Positions 31,432 through 42,772 of a stretch of DNA of 64,000 nucleotides are shown in pieces (position 1 is the first letter of the stretch; each line of letters starts with the position of its first letter). A program made the position numbers and the translations under genes. The DNA lies in the NCBI RefSeq assembly GCF_014656195.1, contig NZ_BNBY01000003.1, positions 186,001 to 250,000 of the forward strand, in the 5' to 3' direction. The notes under the pieces are model-generated. The model did no database searches. It worked only from the letters and a program-made list of their open reading frames with translations, and had not been told where the DNA came from. This DNA comes from Kitasatospora xanthocidica (GTDB lineage Bacteria; Actinomycetota; Actinomycetes; Streptomycetales; Streptomycetaceae).

Positions 31432-32177
31432 CCGCGACGGCACCGCTCGCCCGCCGGACGGCCGTCGAATTCCTCGGGACCGGCGCGCTGGTCGCCGTCG
31501 TGGCCGGCTCCGGCATCCAGGCCACCGAGCTGTCCCGGGACGTCGGCGTCCAGCTGCTCGCCAACTCGCTCGCGACCGTCTTCGGCCTCGGCGTGCTGAT
31601 CCTGCTGCTCGGCCCGGTCTCCGGCGCCCACTTCAACCCGGCCGTGACCCTGGCCGCCTGGTGGACCGGCCGCCGCAGCGGGGAAGGGCCGGGGCTCCGG
31701 GAGGTCGCGGCCTACGTGCTTGCGCAGATCGCCGGCGCGATCGGCGGGGCGGTGCTGGCGGACGCGATGTTCGCCGAGCCGCTCGTACGCTGGTCCACGC
31801 ACGACCGGTGGGCGCCGCACCTGTGGCTGGGCGAGGTCGTCGCGACCGCCGGCCTGGTCCTGCTGGTCTTCGGCCTGGCCCGCGTCGGCCGCGCGCACGT
31901 CGCCCCGGTCGCGGTCGCCTGCTACATCGGCGCCGCCTACTGGTTCACCTCCTCGACCAGCTTCGCCAACCCGGCGGTGACCGTCGGCCGGGCGTTCACC
32001 GACACCTTCGCCGGCATCGCCCCCGCCTCCGTACTGCCGTTCGTCGCCGCCCAGCTCGTCGGCCTGGCCGTCGGTGTGGCGCTGGTCGCGGTGGTCTTCG
32101 GCCGCCTTTCTCCGGCCGCCGAGGACGTCGTCGTCCCGCACGGCGATCACCACCACCCGGCCGCGGCCGCCCGCTGA
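31428..32177 (+). CDS. Aquaglyceroporin (MIP), probable arsenite channel
   Basis: 249 residues with six membrane helices and the two half-helix pore motifs, GAHFNPAVTLAAWW and SFANPAVTVGRAF (both NPA). The C-terminal tail is His-rich (HGDHHHPAAAAR). Its position between arsR and arsC, coupled by ATGA to arsR, matches AqpS-type ars operons. In these, arsenate is reduced in the cell and arsenite leaves by the channel down its gradient, replacing an ArsB/Acr3 pump. No Acr3 gene is present in the window. The role is well supported by context; direct substrate proof is lacking. Confidence 0.85.
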   Translation: MTATAPLARRTAVEFLGTGALVAVVAGSGIQATELSRDVGVQLLANSLATVFGLGVLILLLGPVSGAHFNPAVTLAAWWTGRRSGEGPGLREVAAYVLAQIAGAIGGAVLADAMFAEPLVRWSTHDRWAPHLWLGEVVATAGLVLLVFGLARVGRAHVAPVAVACYIGAAYWFTSSTSFANPAVTVGRAFTDTFAGIAPASVLPFVAAQLVGLAVGVALVAVVFGRLSPAAEDVVVPHGDHHHPAAAAR

Positions 32178-32247
32178 CCCCGCGTCCTCCCGCCCGGCCC
32201 GAATACCACTCTGAAAACCGCCCCGAAGACCGTAAGGACCCACTTCC

Positions 32248-32667
32248 GTGAGCACCCCCGCCGTCCCGTCCGTGCTGTTCGTCTGCGTGCACAACGCCGG
32301 CCGGTCCCAGATGGCCGCCGCCTTCCTCACCCGTCTCGGCGGCGACCGGGTCCAGGTCCGCTCCGCCGGCTCCGCCCCCGCCGACACCGTCAACCCCGCG
32401 GTCGTCGAGGCGCTCGCCGAGGTCGGGATCGACATCTCCGCCGAGGCCCCGAAGGTCCTGACCGTGGAGGCGGTCCAGGCCTCCGACGTGGTGATCACCA
32501 TGGGCTGCGGCGACGCCTGCCCCTACTTCCCCGGCAAGCGGTACCTGGACTGGAAGCTGACGGACCCGGCCGGCCAGGGCGTCGACGCCGTCCGCCCGAT
32601 CCGCGACGAGATCGAGGAGCGCGTCCGCGGCCTGCTCGCCGACCTCGGCGTCCAGCCCGGCGCGTGA
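32248..32667 (+). CDS. arsC: Arsenate reductase, low-molecular-weight phosphatase type
   Basis: 139 residues. The P-loop VLFVCVHNAGRSQMAAAF holds the CxxxxxR catalytic motif, and ITMGCGDACPYFPGKRYLDWKLTDPAG contains the additional cysteines and the catalytic Asp-Pro of thioredoxin- or mycothiol-linked arsenate reductases. It reduces As(V) to As(III), the substrate of the neighbouring channel. The start is GTG at 32248. It is the last gene of the arsR operon, 70 bp after the aquaporin gene. Confidence 0.9.
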   Translation: MSTPAVPSVLFVCVHNAGRSQMAAAFLTRLGGDRVQVRSAGSAPADTVNPAVVEALAEVGIDISAEAPKVLTVEAVQASDVVITMGCGDACPYFPGKRYLDWKLTDPAGQGVDAVRPIRDEIEERVRGLLADLGVQPGA

Positions 32668-32726
32668 CGATGTAGCGCCCCTCCAAGACCTCAGTCCCCC
32701 GCCCCGCTCCGCGCCCACCGTGCCGG

Positions 32727-32930
32727 TCAGCCCCGGGACGCCAGCCAGCGGCGGAAGGCGAAGCTCAGCCGGCCGGTGGTCGGGCGGCCGGCCAGGACCG
32801 CTTCGAAGCGGCGGCGGTCGCGGGCCGCCCGCAGCACCGCGAGGTCGTGGGTGCCGGGGACGGGCGGGGCCGGTTCCCCGTGCTGGGCGGCCCGGTAACT
32901 GTCCACGAGGTGCTGGTGCAGTGCGTTCAT
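32727..32930 (-). CDS. Small conserved Streptomyces-type protein
   Basis: 67 residues from the ATG at 32930 (MNALHQHLVDSYRAAQHGEPAPPVPGTHDLAVLRAARDRR, in part). The body is a helical, basic protein ending RRFEAVLAGRPTTGRLSFAFRRWLASRG. Codon usage is normal for the window. It lies divergent from the DUF5937 regulator with 92 bp between, suggesting a regulatory link. No function is known to me. Confidence 0.6.
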   Translation of the reverse strand: MNALHQHLVDSYRAAQHGEPAPPVPGTHDLAVLRAARDRRRFEAVLAGRPTTGRLSFAFRRWLASRG

Positions 32931-33022
32931 GCGCCCACCGTGCACCACGGCCGCCCCGCCGGTCCCACCGATTGACGACCCCCGTCAAATGACGCGCTCG
33001 CCCCGCCCGGCAGGATAGGGGG

Positions 33023-34114
33023 GTGAGCGTGACCATCGACATCACCGGACTGCCGCACGAGCGGATCGTCTTCTGCCCCTCGCCGCTGGCCGAGCTCGGC
33101 AACGCCCTGCACGCGCTGGCCGAGCCGGGCCACCACGGCCGGCTGCACGCGTGGACGACGGCGACCTCCGGCGCACTCGAACCGGAACTGGCCGACCGGA
33201 TGCTGGAGGCCGACTTCATGTGGCGGTCGACGCGCTCCGACCTCCTGATGCCGGCCCGGCCCCGGGAGACCCTCGCCGAGGAGCTGGACGACCTCGACCG
33301 CATGGACGACGAGAAGTTCGTCGGCGCGGCCCTGGAGATCTCGTGCAGCACCAGCCACTACCCCAAGGGCCTGCCGTCGCCCCTGGTCGACCCGTGGTCG
33401 CGGCGCCGCGCGCTCGACCTCGCGGCGGCGCGCGGCCCGCACCAGGCGGCGTTCGTCGAGCGGATGCTCGCCGACCCCACCGCCACCCGCGCGTGGATCC
33501 GGCGGCTCCTGGAGGACTGCGACCGGGCGTTCTTCGCCGACACCTGGCGCCGGGTCCGCGTCCAGCTCGCCGCCGACGCCCAGCACAAGACCGAGCTGCT
33601 GCGCCGCAAGGGTCTGGCGGAGGCGCTCACCGCGGCGTCACCGGCGCTGAGCCTGGAGGAGGACGAGCAAAGCAGCCGCATCGTCGTCGACAAGCTGCTG
33701 AACGGCCGCAGCGACGCCCGCGGCACCGGCGTCACCCTGCTGCCCAGTGTCTTCGGCTGGCCGCACCTCTTCACCCTGTACGGGCCGGGCTGGCAGCCTG
33801 TGATCCAGTACCCGGCCGCCACCCCCGAGATCGGCGGCGCCGAGCCGGTGGAGACGGTGAGGCTGCGCCTGGACGCGCTGACCCATCCGATGCGGATGAA
33901 CCTGTGCCGCAACCTGTCCCGCGCCGCGTACTCGACGAACGAGCTGGCCGACGCGTACGGCATCACCGCCCCCGAGGTCTCCCGCCACCTGGCCGTCCTG
34001 AAGAAGGCCGGGCTGCTCATCACCCGGCGCCGGGGCCGCTACGTCCTCCACCAGCTCGACATCTCGGTGGTGGCCCGGATCGGCAGCGACTTCCTGGAGT
34101 CCGTGCTGCGGTGA
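33023..34114 (+). CDS. DUF5937-type ArsR/SmtB-family regulator
   Basis: 363 residues. The long N-terminal part (FCPSPLAELGNALHALAEPGHHGRLHAW and WSRRRALDLAAARGPHQAAF) matches the DUF5937 sensor domain common in Streptomyces. The C-terminal part has a winged HTH with RLRLDALTHPMRMNLCRNLSRAAYS and APEVSRHLAVLKKAGLLITRRRGRYV. No metal-binding Cys pair of ArsR is seen, so the signal is probably not a metal. GTG at 33023 is listed; GTG at 33029 is equally possible and has AGGGGGG at a better distance. It is divergent from a 67-residue small protein gene. Confidence 0.8.
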   Translation: MSVTIDITGLPHERIVFCPSPLAELGNALHALAEPGHHGRLHAWTTATSGALEPELADRMLEADFMWRSTRSDLLMPARPRETLAEELDDLDRMDDEKFVGAALEISCSTSHYPKGLPSPLVDPWSRRRALDLAAARGPHQAAFVERMLADPTATRAWIRRLLEDCDRAFFADTWRRVRVQLAADAQHKTELLRRKGLAEALTAASPALSLEEDEQSSRIVVDKLLNGRSDARGTGVTLLPSVFGWPHLFTLYGPGWQPVIQYPAATPEIGGAEPVETVRLRLDALTHPMRMNLCRNLSRAAYSTNELADAYGITAPEVSRHLAVLKKAGLLITRRRGRYVLHQLDISVVARIGSDFLESVLR

Positions 34115-34282
34115 GCGCGCCCGGGGAGGCGTGATCCGCCGACGCCGCGCCGAGGACTCGGACGGAGCCGGGAGGAACGTGTCAAGGTCTCCGCGGCAGT
34201 CCTCCCCGCGCGCCACGCCGTCGGCCCCGACCGGCTAGCCTGGGTGGCTTCCGACCGAGATCCGTCCGAGGAGTACAGCGCC

Positions 34283-37846
<3,564 letters not shown>

Positions 37847-37852
37847 GCCGCC

Positions 37853-37891
37853 CCGGCCCGCGCCCACCCGGTATCGGGGGGCGCGGGCCGG
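37853..37891 (+). terminator. Terminator after dnaE
   Basis: CCGGCCCGCGCCC (37853-37865) pairs perfectly with 37879-37891 around a 13-nt loop, six bases past the dnaE stop codon. It lies between dnaE and the convergent oxygenase pair and can serve both. Confidence 0.75.
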
Positions 37892-37936
37892 ATCCGCTCA
37901 CCGCTCGCCGTGAGGGAGTCGCCGGCTCCGCCGGCG

Positions 37937-38707
37937 TCAGACCGGCGGCATCAGATCGCTCTCGCTGACGGTGTACGTCAGCAGGGGGTAGCCGAAGTCC
38001 GTCTCACCGTTCTCACGGCGCCGCAGCCCGTAGAACTCGCGCCGCTGCTCGTCGTCGGCCGACACCAGGCGCGGCCCCTGCGGGAGGTACGCGTGTCCGT
38101 CGCGGTACCGGACGAAGGTCTTCGACGTACGGAACGTCACCCCCAGCCACTGGTTGTCCACCGTCCGATCGGGCGCGTCCAGCACGATCTTGTGCTTGAG
38201 CCGCCGGTTCGACTCGACGGAGAACGCGACGACACCGTTGTGGGCGAGCGGGATCTCGAACTTCTCCCCGTCGGCCCCCTTCTCCTCGAAGACCAGCTTC
38301 CTCGGCGGGCCCGATCCGGGATCCCGGTAGCAGGAGAAGACGGCGATGAACGACCCGTCGGCCAGATCGAGGGCCTGGTCGGAATGGCTGCCCATGGTCG
38401 TGCAGGCGTTCGTGTAGCTCTCGATGAGAGCGTTGTTGAAGCCGACCGGAAGCCCCAAGCGTTCCTGGATCCGCCGCGCCAGCCGTTCGTGCACCGCCCG
38501 GAACCGCTGCGCCGGGCTGCCGTACCGGGTGGTGGTACGGACGAGGGGCACACCGCCCGACTCGTCGACCCTGGTGAGTACGGCGCCCCGCCGGCCCTTT
38601 CCCACGTCTTCCAGACGGGCCGACGCGGAGAGCTCCGCGAAGGGGTTCTCCTCGGCCGGCAACGCGTACGAGAGGATCTCGTCCGAGATCCTAGACCCGG
38701 GGGGCAC
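37937..38707 (-). CDS. 2OG-Fe(II) oxygenase-like protein (smaller paralogue)
   Basis: 256 residues. The iron/2-oxoglutarate signature is complete: His108 and Asp110 in GSHSDQALDLADGSFIAVFSCY (in part), distal His172 in RLKHKIVLD, and Arg193 in GVTFRTSKTF. A double-stranded beta-helix core is expected. It aligns by eye with the larger upstream protein over this whole core, with the same 21-residue His-to-Arg spacing. The start is GTG at 38707 with GGAGA upstream, inside the last 17 bp of the larger gene, so the pair is co-translated. Substrate is unknown; an AlkB-like or small-molecule hydroxylase role is possible. Confidence 0.7.
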   Translation of the reverse strand: MPPGSRISDEILSYALPAEENPFAELSASARLEDVGKGRRGAVLTRVDESGGVPLVRTTTRYGSPAQRFRAVHERLARRIQERLGLPVGFNNALIESYTNACTTMGSHSDQALDLADGSFIAVFSCYRDPGSGPPRKLVFEEKGADGEKFEIPLAHNGVVAFSVESNRRLKHKIVLDAPDRTVDNQWLGVTFRTSKTFVRYRDGHAYLPQGPRLVSADDEQRREFYGLRRRENGETDFGYPLLTYTVSESDLMPPV

Positions 38708-39932
38708 GGTAGTCTCCCGTGTTCATGCTGAAGAGGAATTCGTCGCCGTAGTCGATGAAGGACGAGGTCCTGTTCTCCTCGGCGTACAGCCCGCGCAGCC
38801 TGTCCATGCCGGCCTCGGTGGGCGGCCCCAGCTCCACCTGCCCTCCGGCCGTCTTGAGGAACGTCCGGCCGTTCCGGTGAACGGCTTCGGCGCTCGAACA
38901 GCGCACCACGTACCCCAGGCGGGTCGGCAGCAGCTCGGCGTCCAGCGCCGAGGGCCGGATCTCATGCGTGTACAGCCGGTTGGTGGACAGCGGCATGAAG
39001 AACACGGAGCCGGGATAGAGGGTCAGGGTGAACTGCTCGGGCAGCGCGACCCCGTCGAGCGCTTCGACCGACTCCTTGCGGCGGAAGCGGAGTCCGGTCA
39101 GCCCGCTGGCACCCTTCACCCCGTGGTCGAAGGCGTCCTCGGCGAGCGGCCGCAGCCCGTCGAGCCGGTCGTAGAAGGTGCAGAAGGCCATGACGCCGTT
39201 GACGGGCATGTCCTTGGTCTTGTCCGCATGGGACGAGATCCTGGCCTTGGACTGCTTGCGCTCCGCCGTGGCAAGGGTGTTGTGGTAGATCTGGGCGAGG
39301 ACGTGGTTCAGCGGCGCATGGTCCCGGAAGACGGTGGCGGCCTCACGGTTCAGCGCCTCGACGATGTCCGTGTCGGTCGGGCGGAAGCCCTCGGTCGGCC
39401 CCGAGAGGTTCGTGGAGCACCGGAGCAGCCGGAAGTGCAGTTCGTCACCGTCCCGGGTGACGGGCGTCAGATAGATCCCGCTGCGATGGGCCGTTCCGGG
39501 CTTGGTGGACTCCGTCAGGGACTGGAACTCGTGCTCCGCGCTGATCCGTCCGAAGTGATCGGCGCCGAGCCCGAAGAAGCGGCGGTAGTACACGCCGACG
39601 CCGTGCACCCGGACGGGCACCCGGCCGAGGTCGACGAGGCCCCAGGGTTCGTCGGCGCCCTCACGGTAGCCGTGCGACAGCTCCCGGATGGCGAACACCC
39701 GGGCAGCCGCCCGCAGTTGACGGCCGTCGATCCCGGATATGTCGCCACACAGGTAGACGGTCTTCCGCGCGAGGTCGGGCGGACCGGAAGCGAGGTCCTC
39801 CGGCGTGATCGTGGACCCGAAGAAGTCCCTGACCACCTCCTCGTCCCGCAACGCCGAAGGCGCCACCAGGATGTTGCCCGCATCCTCGATGCGCGCTTCT
39901 GTCGGCTCTGTCGTGTGGTCAGGATCTGCCAC
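38691..39932 (-). CDS. 2OG-Fe(II) oxygenase-like protein (larger paralogue)
   Basis: 413 residues from GTG at 39932, chosen because GGGGGAAGAG lies 3 nt before it; an ATG at 39995 is an alternative. The C-terminal half carries His235 and Asp237 (ISSHADKTKDMPVNGVMAFCTFYD, in part), His323 in NRLYTHEIRPS and Arg344 in LGYVVRCSS, the metal and 2-oxoglutarate ligands. The N-terminal 180 residues have no recognised domain, except for GISGIDGRQLRAAARVFAIREL-like helices. It overlaps the smaller paralogue by 17 bp. The pair lies next to, but is separated from, an iron-regulated gene. Its substrate is unknown. Confidence 0.65.
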   Translation of the reverse strand: MADPDHTTEPTEARIEDAGNILVAPSALRDEEVVRDFFGSTITPEDLASGPPDLARKTVYLCGDISGIDGRQLRAAARVFAIRELSHGYREGADEPWGLVDLGRVPVRVHGVGVYYRRFFGLGADHFGRISAEHEFQSLTESTKPGTAHRSGIYLTPVTRDGDELHFRLLRCSTNLSGPTEGFRPTDTDIVEALNREAATVFRDHAPLNHVLAQIYHNTLATAERKQSKARISSHADKTKDMPVNGVMAFCTFYDRLDGLRPLAEDAFDHGVKGASGLTGLRFRRKESVEALDGVALPEQFTLTLYPGSVFFMPLSTNRLYTHEIRPSALDAELLPTRLGYVVRCSSAEAVHRNGRTFLKTAGGQVELGPPTEAGMDRLRGLYAEENRTSSFIDYGDEFLFSMNTGDYRAPRV

Positions 39933-39962
39933 GTTCTCTTCCCCCGTTGGTTCCGGACCCGC

Positions 39963-39988
39963 CGGGCCCGCTGTCCCGTGCGGGCCCG
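39963..39988. other. Hairpin in the leader of the oxygenase pair
   Basis: CGGGCCCGC (39963-39971) pairs perfectly with 39980-39988 around an 8-nt loop. It lies between the siderophore-interacting protein gene, which ends at 40087 on the same strand, and the GTG at 39932. It may terminate read-through from that gene or sit in the 5' leader if transcription starts at a TACTAT box (40011-40016, minus strand). Confidence 0.45.
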
Positions 39989-40086
39989 CGATCATGGTGA
40001 ATCGCCTTTGGATAGTAACGGGTTCGTCGCCGGGGCAGGGGCGTGCCGGCCGGACAGGGCCGGCCGGCCGCGCCCCGGATCCAGGG

Positions 40087-40929
40087 TCAGCCGGCCTGCT
40101 CCTGCTCGGCTTCCACCTGGGCGTTCCACTCGCGCTTCGTCGCCCGCCAGGCATCGTCGTCCTGACCGAACCGCCAGTAGCCCGAGACGGACAGCCGCTC
40201 ACGCGGAACGCCGTGCTCCACGCGCAGCTGGCGCCGCAGTTCCTTGACGAAGCCCGCCTCCCCGTGGACGAAGGCCGAGACCGCACCGGCCGGGAACTCC
40301 AGCGCGCGCACCGCCTCGACGAGGGCCTCGCCCACCGGCCGCTCACCGCGGTGCAGCCAGGTGAGCTCGACGGGGGCGGGCGAGACGATCTTCTGCTCCT
40401 CCGCGGCGTCGGCGACCTCGATGAAGGCGTGCACCACGGCACCGGGCGGCATCCGCTCCAGGGACGCCGCGACCGCGGGCAGGGCGCTCTCGTCGCCGAC
40501 GAGCAGGTGCCAGTCGGCGTCCGGGTCCGGGGCGTAGCCGCCGCCGGGGCCCAGGATGCGCACCGTCTCGCCCGGCTCCGCCCGGGCCGCCCACGGTCCG
40601 GCCAGGCCCTCGTCCCCGTGCACCACGAAGTCGACGGTCAGCTCGCGCAGCGCCGGGTCCCAGGCCCGCACGGTGTAGGTCCGGGTGACCGGCCACTGCT
40701 CACGCGGGTACTCCTCGCGGATCCGCGCCAGGTCGAACGGCTCCGGGTACGTCACGCCCGCGGGCGCGAACAGCACCTTGACGTAGTGGTCGGTGAACTC
40801 CGTGGCATCGAAGTCCCCCAGCCCCTCGCCGCCGAGCACCAGGCGCACCATGTGCGGCGTGATCCGCTCGGTGCGCAGAACCTTCGTCTCGCGGGCGCGC
40901 GGCGTCCTGCGGGTCGGCTGATCGGTCAT
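40087..40929 (-). CDS. Siderophore-interacting protein (ferric-siderophore reductase)
   Basis: 280 residues. The FAD-binding beta-barrel carries RTYTVRAWDPALRELTVDFVVHGDEGLAGPWAARA (in part), where RTYTVR is the FAD contact and HGDEGLAGPWA the SIP signature. The NAD(P)H half has WHLLVGDESALPAVAASLERMP and SAFVHGEAGFVKELRRQLR. It takes iron off imported ferric siderophores by reduction in the cytosol. A DmdR/IdeR-type iron box lies 37 bp upstream of the ATG at 40929, so it should be repressed in iron-replete cells. The gene is monocistronic in this view. Confidence 0.9.
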   Translation of the reverse strand: MTDQPTRRTPRARETKVLRTERITPHMVRLVLGGEGLGDFDATEFTDHYVKVLFAPAGVTYPEPFDLARIREEYPREQWPVTRTYTVRAWDPALRELTVDFVVHGDEGLAGPWAARAEPGETVRILGPGGGYAPDPDADWHLLVGDESALPAVAASLERMPPGAVVHAFIEVADAAEEQKIVSPAPVELTWLHRGERPVGEALVEAVRALEFPAGAVSAFVHGEAGFVKELRRQLRVEHGVPRERLSVSGYWRFGQDDDAWRATKREWNAQVEAEQEQAG

Positions 40930-40966
40930 GGGTCCCCCCGGTCATGTCATCACGTCGATCATAAAG

Positions 40967-40985
40967 TTAGGCTTACCTAAGCTAA
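40967..40985 (-). promoter_or_regulatory. Iron box (DmdR1/IdeR operator)
   Basis: On the minus strand the 19-mer TTAGCTTAGGTAAGCCTAA matches the TTAGGTTAGGCTnACCTAA consensus of actinobacterial iron repressors in most positions and has the same dyad layout. It is placed directly before the siderophore-interacting protein gene. Confidence 0.8.
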
Positions 40986-41057
40986 CAGGTCCGATCGGCG
41001 GACGGGAGACCCCCCGGGACGGCCGTTCCCACGGCCCGATTCCGCCCTCCACCCGGC

Positions 41058-41471
41058 CTACGCCCCGGGGGCTCGAAGGCCGTCCGCCTGCGGCAGGAGT
41101 TCGGCGATGATCTCGGTGCCGAGTGCGTACGCCGGCACGCCCGCGGTGATGAGCGCGGTCTCGGCGACGCCGATGAGGTCGGTGATGGAGGCTCCGGCGT
41201 GGAGTGCGCCCCGGGCGTGGATCCGGGCGGGGTGTTCGCGGCCGAGGGCCAGCAGCTGCCCGAAGTGGACGAGCTGCTGCACCCGCGCTCCCAGCGGACT
41301 GTCGGTCAGCACGATGTGGCGCAGTTCCGCGATCGCCTCCTCGGTCGGCAGCCGGCCGAACTCCCGGGCCAGGCGCAGCCGTTCCCGCACCCCGCCGGGG
41401 ACGGTGCCGAGGGTTGAGCGGTAGCGGTCGCTGACGGCCTCGGTGCGGGCGGCGAGGGTGTCGTCCGTCAT
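41058..41471 (-). CDS. Carboxymuconolactone decarboxylase/AhpD-like protein
   Basis: 137 residues from the ATG at 41471. The helical core HIVLTDSPLGARVQQLVHFGQLLALG, then HARGALHAGASITDLIGVAETALITAGVPAY, resembles the CMD/AhpD family. The CxxC of peroxidase-active AhpD is absent: the equivalent helix starts with H-A-R. This points to a gamma-carboxymuconolactone decarboxylase-like role and not a peroxidase. The start overlaps the aldolase stop (41468-41471, ATGA), so it is the second gene of a MerR-controlled operon. Confidence 0.75.
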   Translation of the reverse strand: MTDDTLAARTEAVSDRYRSTLGTVPGGVRERLRLAREFGRLPTEEAIAELRHIVLTDSPLGARVQQLVHFGQLLALGREHPARIHARGALHAGASITDLIGVAETALITAGVPAYALGTEIIAELLPQADGLRAPGA

Positions 41472-42133
41472 GACGCGACCCGCGCGATCGAGGCGCGCAC
41501 GGCCTCCTGGGCGCCCGGGGGGAAGTCCACGGCCCCGCCGATCGCCGCGGCGGCGATCTCGGCTTCGGCACTCTCCTCGATCGCCACCACGAGGTGGGCG
41601 GCGGCCGCGGAGTCCGGGCCGAACACCAGCAGGCCGTGGTTGGCCAGCAGGACGGCGGCCGTCGTCGGGCGCTGTCGCAGCACCTCGGCGATGCCACGCA
41701 CCGACACATCCGATCCGCGGGGTCCCCAGGGAACCACGGGGACGTCCTCGGCCTGTCCGAAGCGCAGCATCGGCTCCGTGCGGCAGGGCAGTGGCCGGTG
41801 GGCCACGGCGAAGGCGGTCGCGGAGGGCGAGTGGGTGTGGATGATCGCGCCCACGTGCGGCCGGGCCTCGTACACGGCGCTGTGCATGGCGATGATCTCG
41901 GCGCTGACGGACCGCAGCTCGCCTTCGAGGACCTGCCCGTCGAAGCCGACGGTCGCCAGCTGTTCGGGCCTCAGGCCGCGGACGAACCCCGGTGTCAGCA
42001 GGAGCCGCCGACCGTCGAGCCTGGCGCTCAGGTTGGCGTGCCCGGAGTGGGACATCACTCCGGCCGCGAACAGCCCCTCCGCGGCTTCCACCAGCTGCTC
42101 GGCGCGTTCTTCCCGTATGTCCCGGTCGCTCAT
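41468..42133 (-). CDS. Class II aldolase/adducin family protein
   Basis: 221 residues. The zinc-binding HIHTH-type site appears as HVGAIIHTHSPSATAFA, with a third His in LLANHGLLVFG. The N-terminal GVMSHSGHANLSARLDGRRLLLTPGF is the substrate and phosphate-loop region of L-fuculose-phosphate aldolase-type enzymes. These cleave or epimerise sugar phosphates or decarboxylate related acids. It is the first gene of a pair with the CMD-like gene and is divergent from a MerR regulator; the MerR-type palindrome lies in its promoter. The ATG is at 42133. Confidence 0.8.
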   Translation of the reverse strand: MSDRDIREERAEQLVEAAEGLFAAGVMSHSGHANLSARLDGRRLLLTPGFVRGLRPEQLATVGFDGQVLEGELRSVSAEIIAMHSAVYEARPHVGAIIHTHSPSATAFAVAHRPLPCRTEPMLRFGQAEDVPVVPWGPRGSDVSVRGIAEVLRQRPTTAAVLLANHGLLVFGPDSAAAAHLVVAIEESAEAEIAAAAIGGAVDFPPGAQEAVRASIARVAS

Positions 42134-42200
42134 GACGGTACCTCCAAGTGTCCTGCCAGCGGCTTTCGTTCGCCGCTGTCCTCGTGCCGGCCACTCTTCT

Positions 42201-42220
42201 ACTTGAACTAAGGTTCAAGT
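42201..42220. promoter_or_regulatory. MerR-type operator palindrome
   Basis: ACTTGAAC-TAAG-GTTCAAGT is a perfect 8-bp inverted repeat. On the minus strand it falls between TTGACT (-35, 42223-42218) and an AAGAGT/TAGAAG -10 candidate, with a 16-19 bp spacer. This is the position MerR regulators use to twist an over-long promoter spacer. It lies between the divergent regulator and the aldolase operon. Confidence 0.7.
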
Positions 42221-42294
42221 CAAATGCCACGTCACACGCCACGCCACATGCCACGTCACGTGCCCGGATCGACGAGGAACAGGAGGAGCGGAAC

Positions 42295-42687
42295 ATGCGC
42301 ATGACGATCGGCCGGCTCGCCGAGCTCACCAAGGTGCCCGCATCGGCCATCCGGTACTGGGAGCGCCACGGCCTGCTGCCCGCACCCGAGCGCGAGAGCG
42401 GGCAACGGCGCTACCCGCCGGAGGCCGCCGAGCGGATCACGGTCCTGCGCACCTGCCAGCAGGCCGGGCTGAGCCTGGCCGAGATCGGGGAGTTCCAGCA
42501 GGAGCAGCCGCGCCGCGAAGCCATGATCCGCGCCAAGCTCACCGAGATCCGGCAGCGCATGGTCGATCTCGACCACGCGCAGCAGCTCCTGACCCACGCC
42601 CTCAGGTGCGGCGAGGAGGACATCGTCGACTGCCCGAAGTTCCGGCAGCAGATGGCCGCCTGGCAGGCGCCCGATCCGGCGCCGTGA
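42295..42687 (+). CDS. MerR-family transcriptional regulator
   Basis: 130 residues. The start RMTIGRLAELTKVPASAIRYWERHGLLPAPERESGQRRY (in part) is the classical MerR HTH and wing, followed by a dimerisation helix up to about 115. The C-terminal region has two Cys (ALRCGEEDIVDCPKF), a spacing resembling metal- or redox-sensing family members, but not the full MerR three-Cys set. AGGAGGAG precedes the ATG at 42295. Its target is very likely the divergent aldolase/CMD operon, since a perfect palindrome lies in the shared promoter region. Confidence 0.9.
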   Translation: MRMTIGRLAELTKVPASAIRYWERHGLLPAPERESGQRRYPPEAAERITVLRTCQQAGLSLAEIGEFQQEQPRREAMIRAKLTEIRQRMVDLDHAQQLLTHALRCGEEDIVDCPKFRQQMAAWQAPDPAP

Positions 42688-42727
42688 ACCACCGGCACCA
42701 CGCTTCGGACCGCTGCGCTTCAGGCTT

Positions 42728-42764
42728 CCGCGTACCGGCGGCGGTGACCGCCGCCGGTACGCGG
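42728..42764. terminator. Bidirectional terminator
   Basis: A perfect 17-bp stem (42728-42744 with 42748-42764, left arm CCGCGTACCGGCGGCGG) encloses a 3-nt TGA loop. It separates the convergent merR gene (ends 42687) and the phosphoribosyltransferase gene (ends 42773). Confidence 0.8.
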
Positions 42765-42772
42765 CGGCTCCG

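Noticed and set aside
41468..42133. Assignment of the aldolase as specifically L-fuculose-phosphate aldolase
   Set aside because: Class II aldolase/adducin members share these motifs but act on different substrates; context with a CMD-like gene does not fit sugar metabolism clearly.
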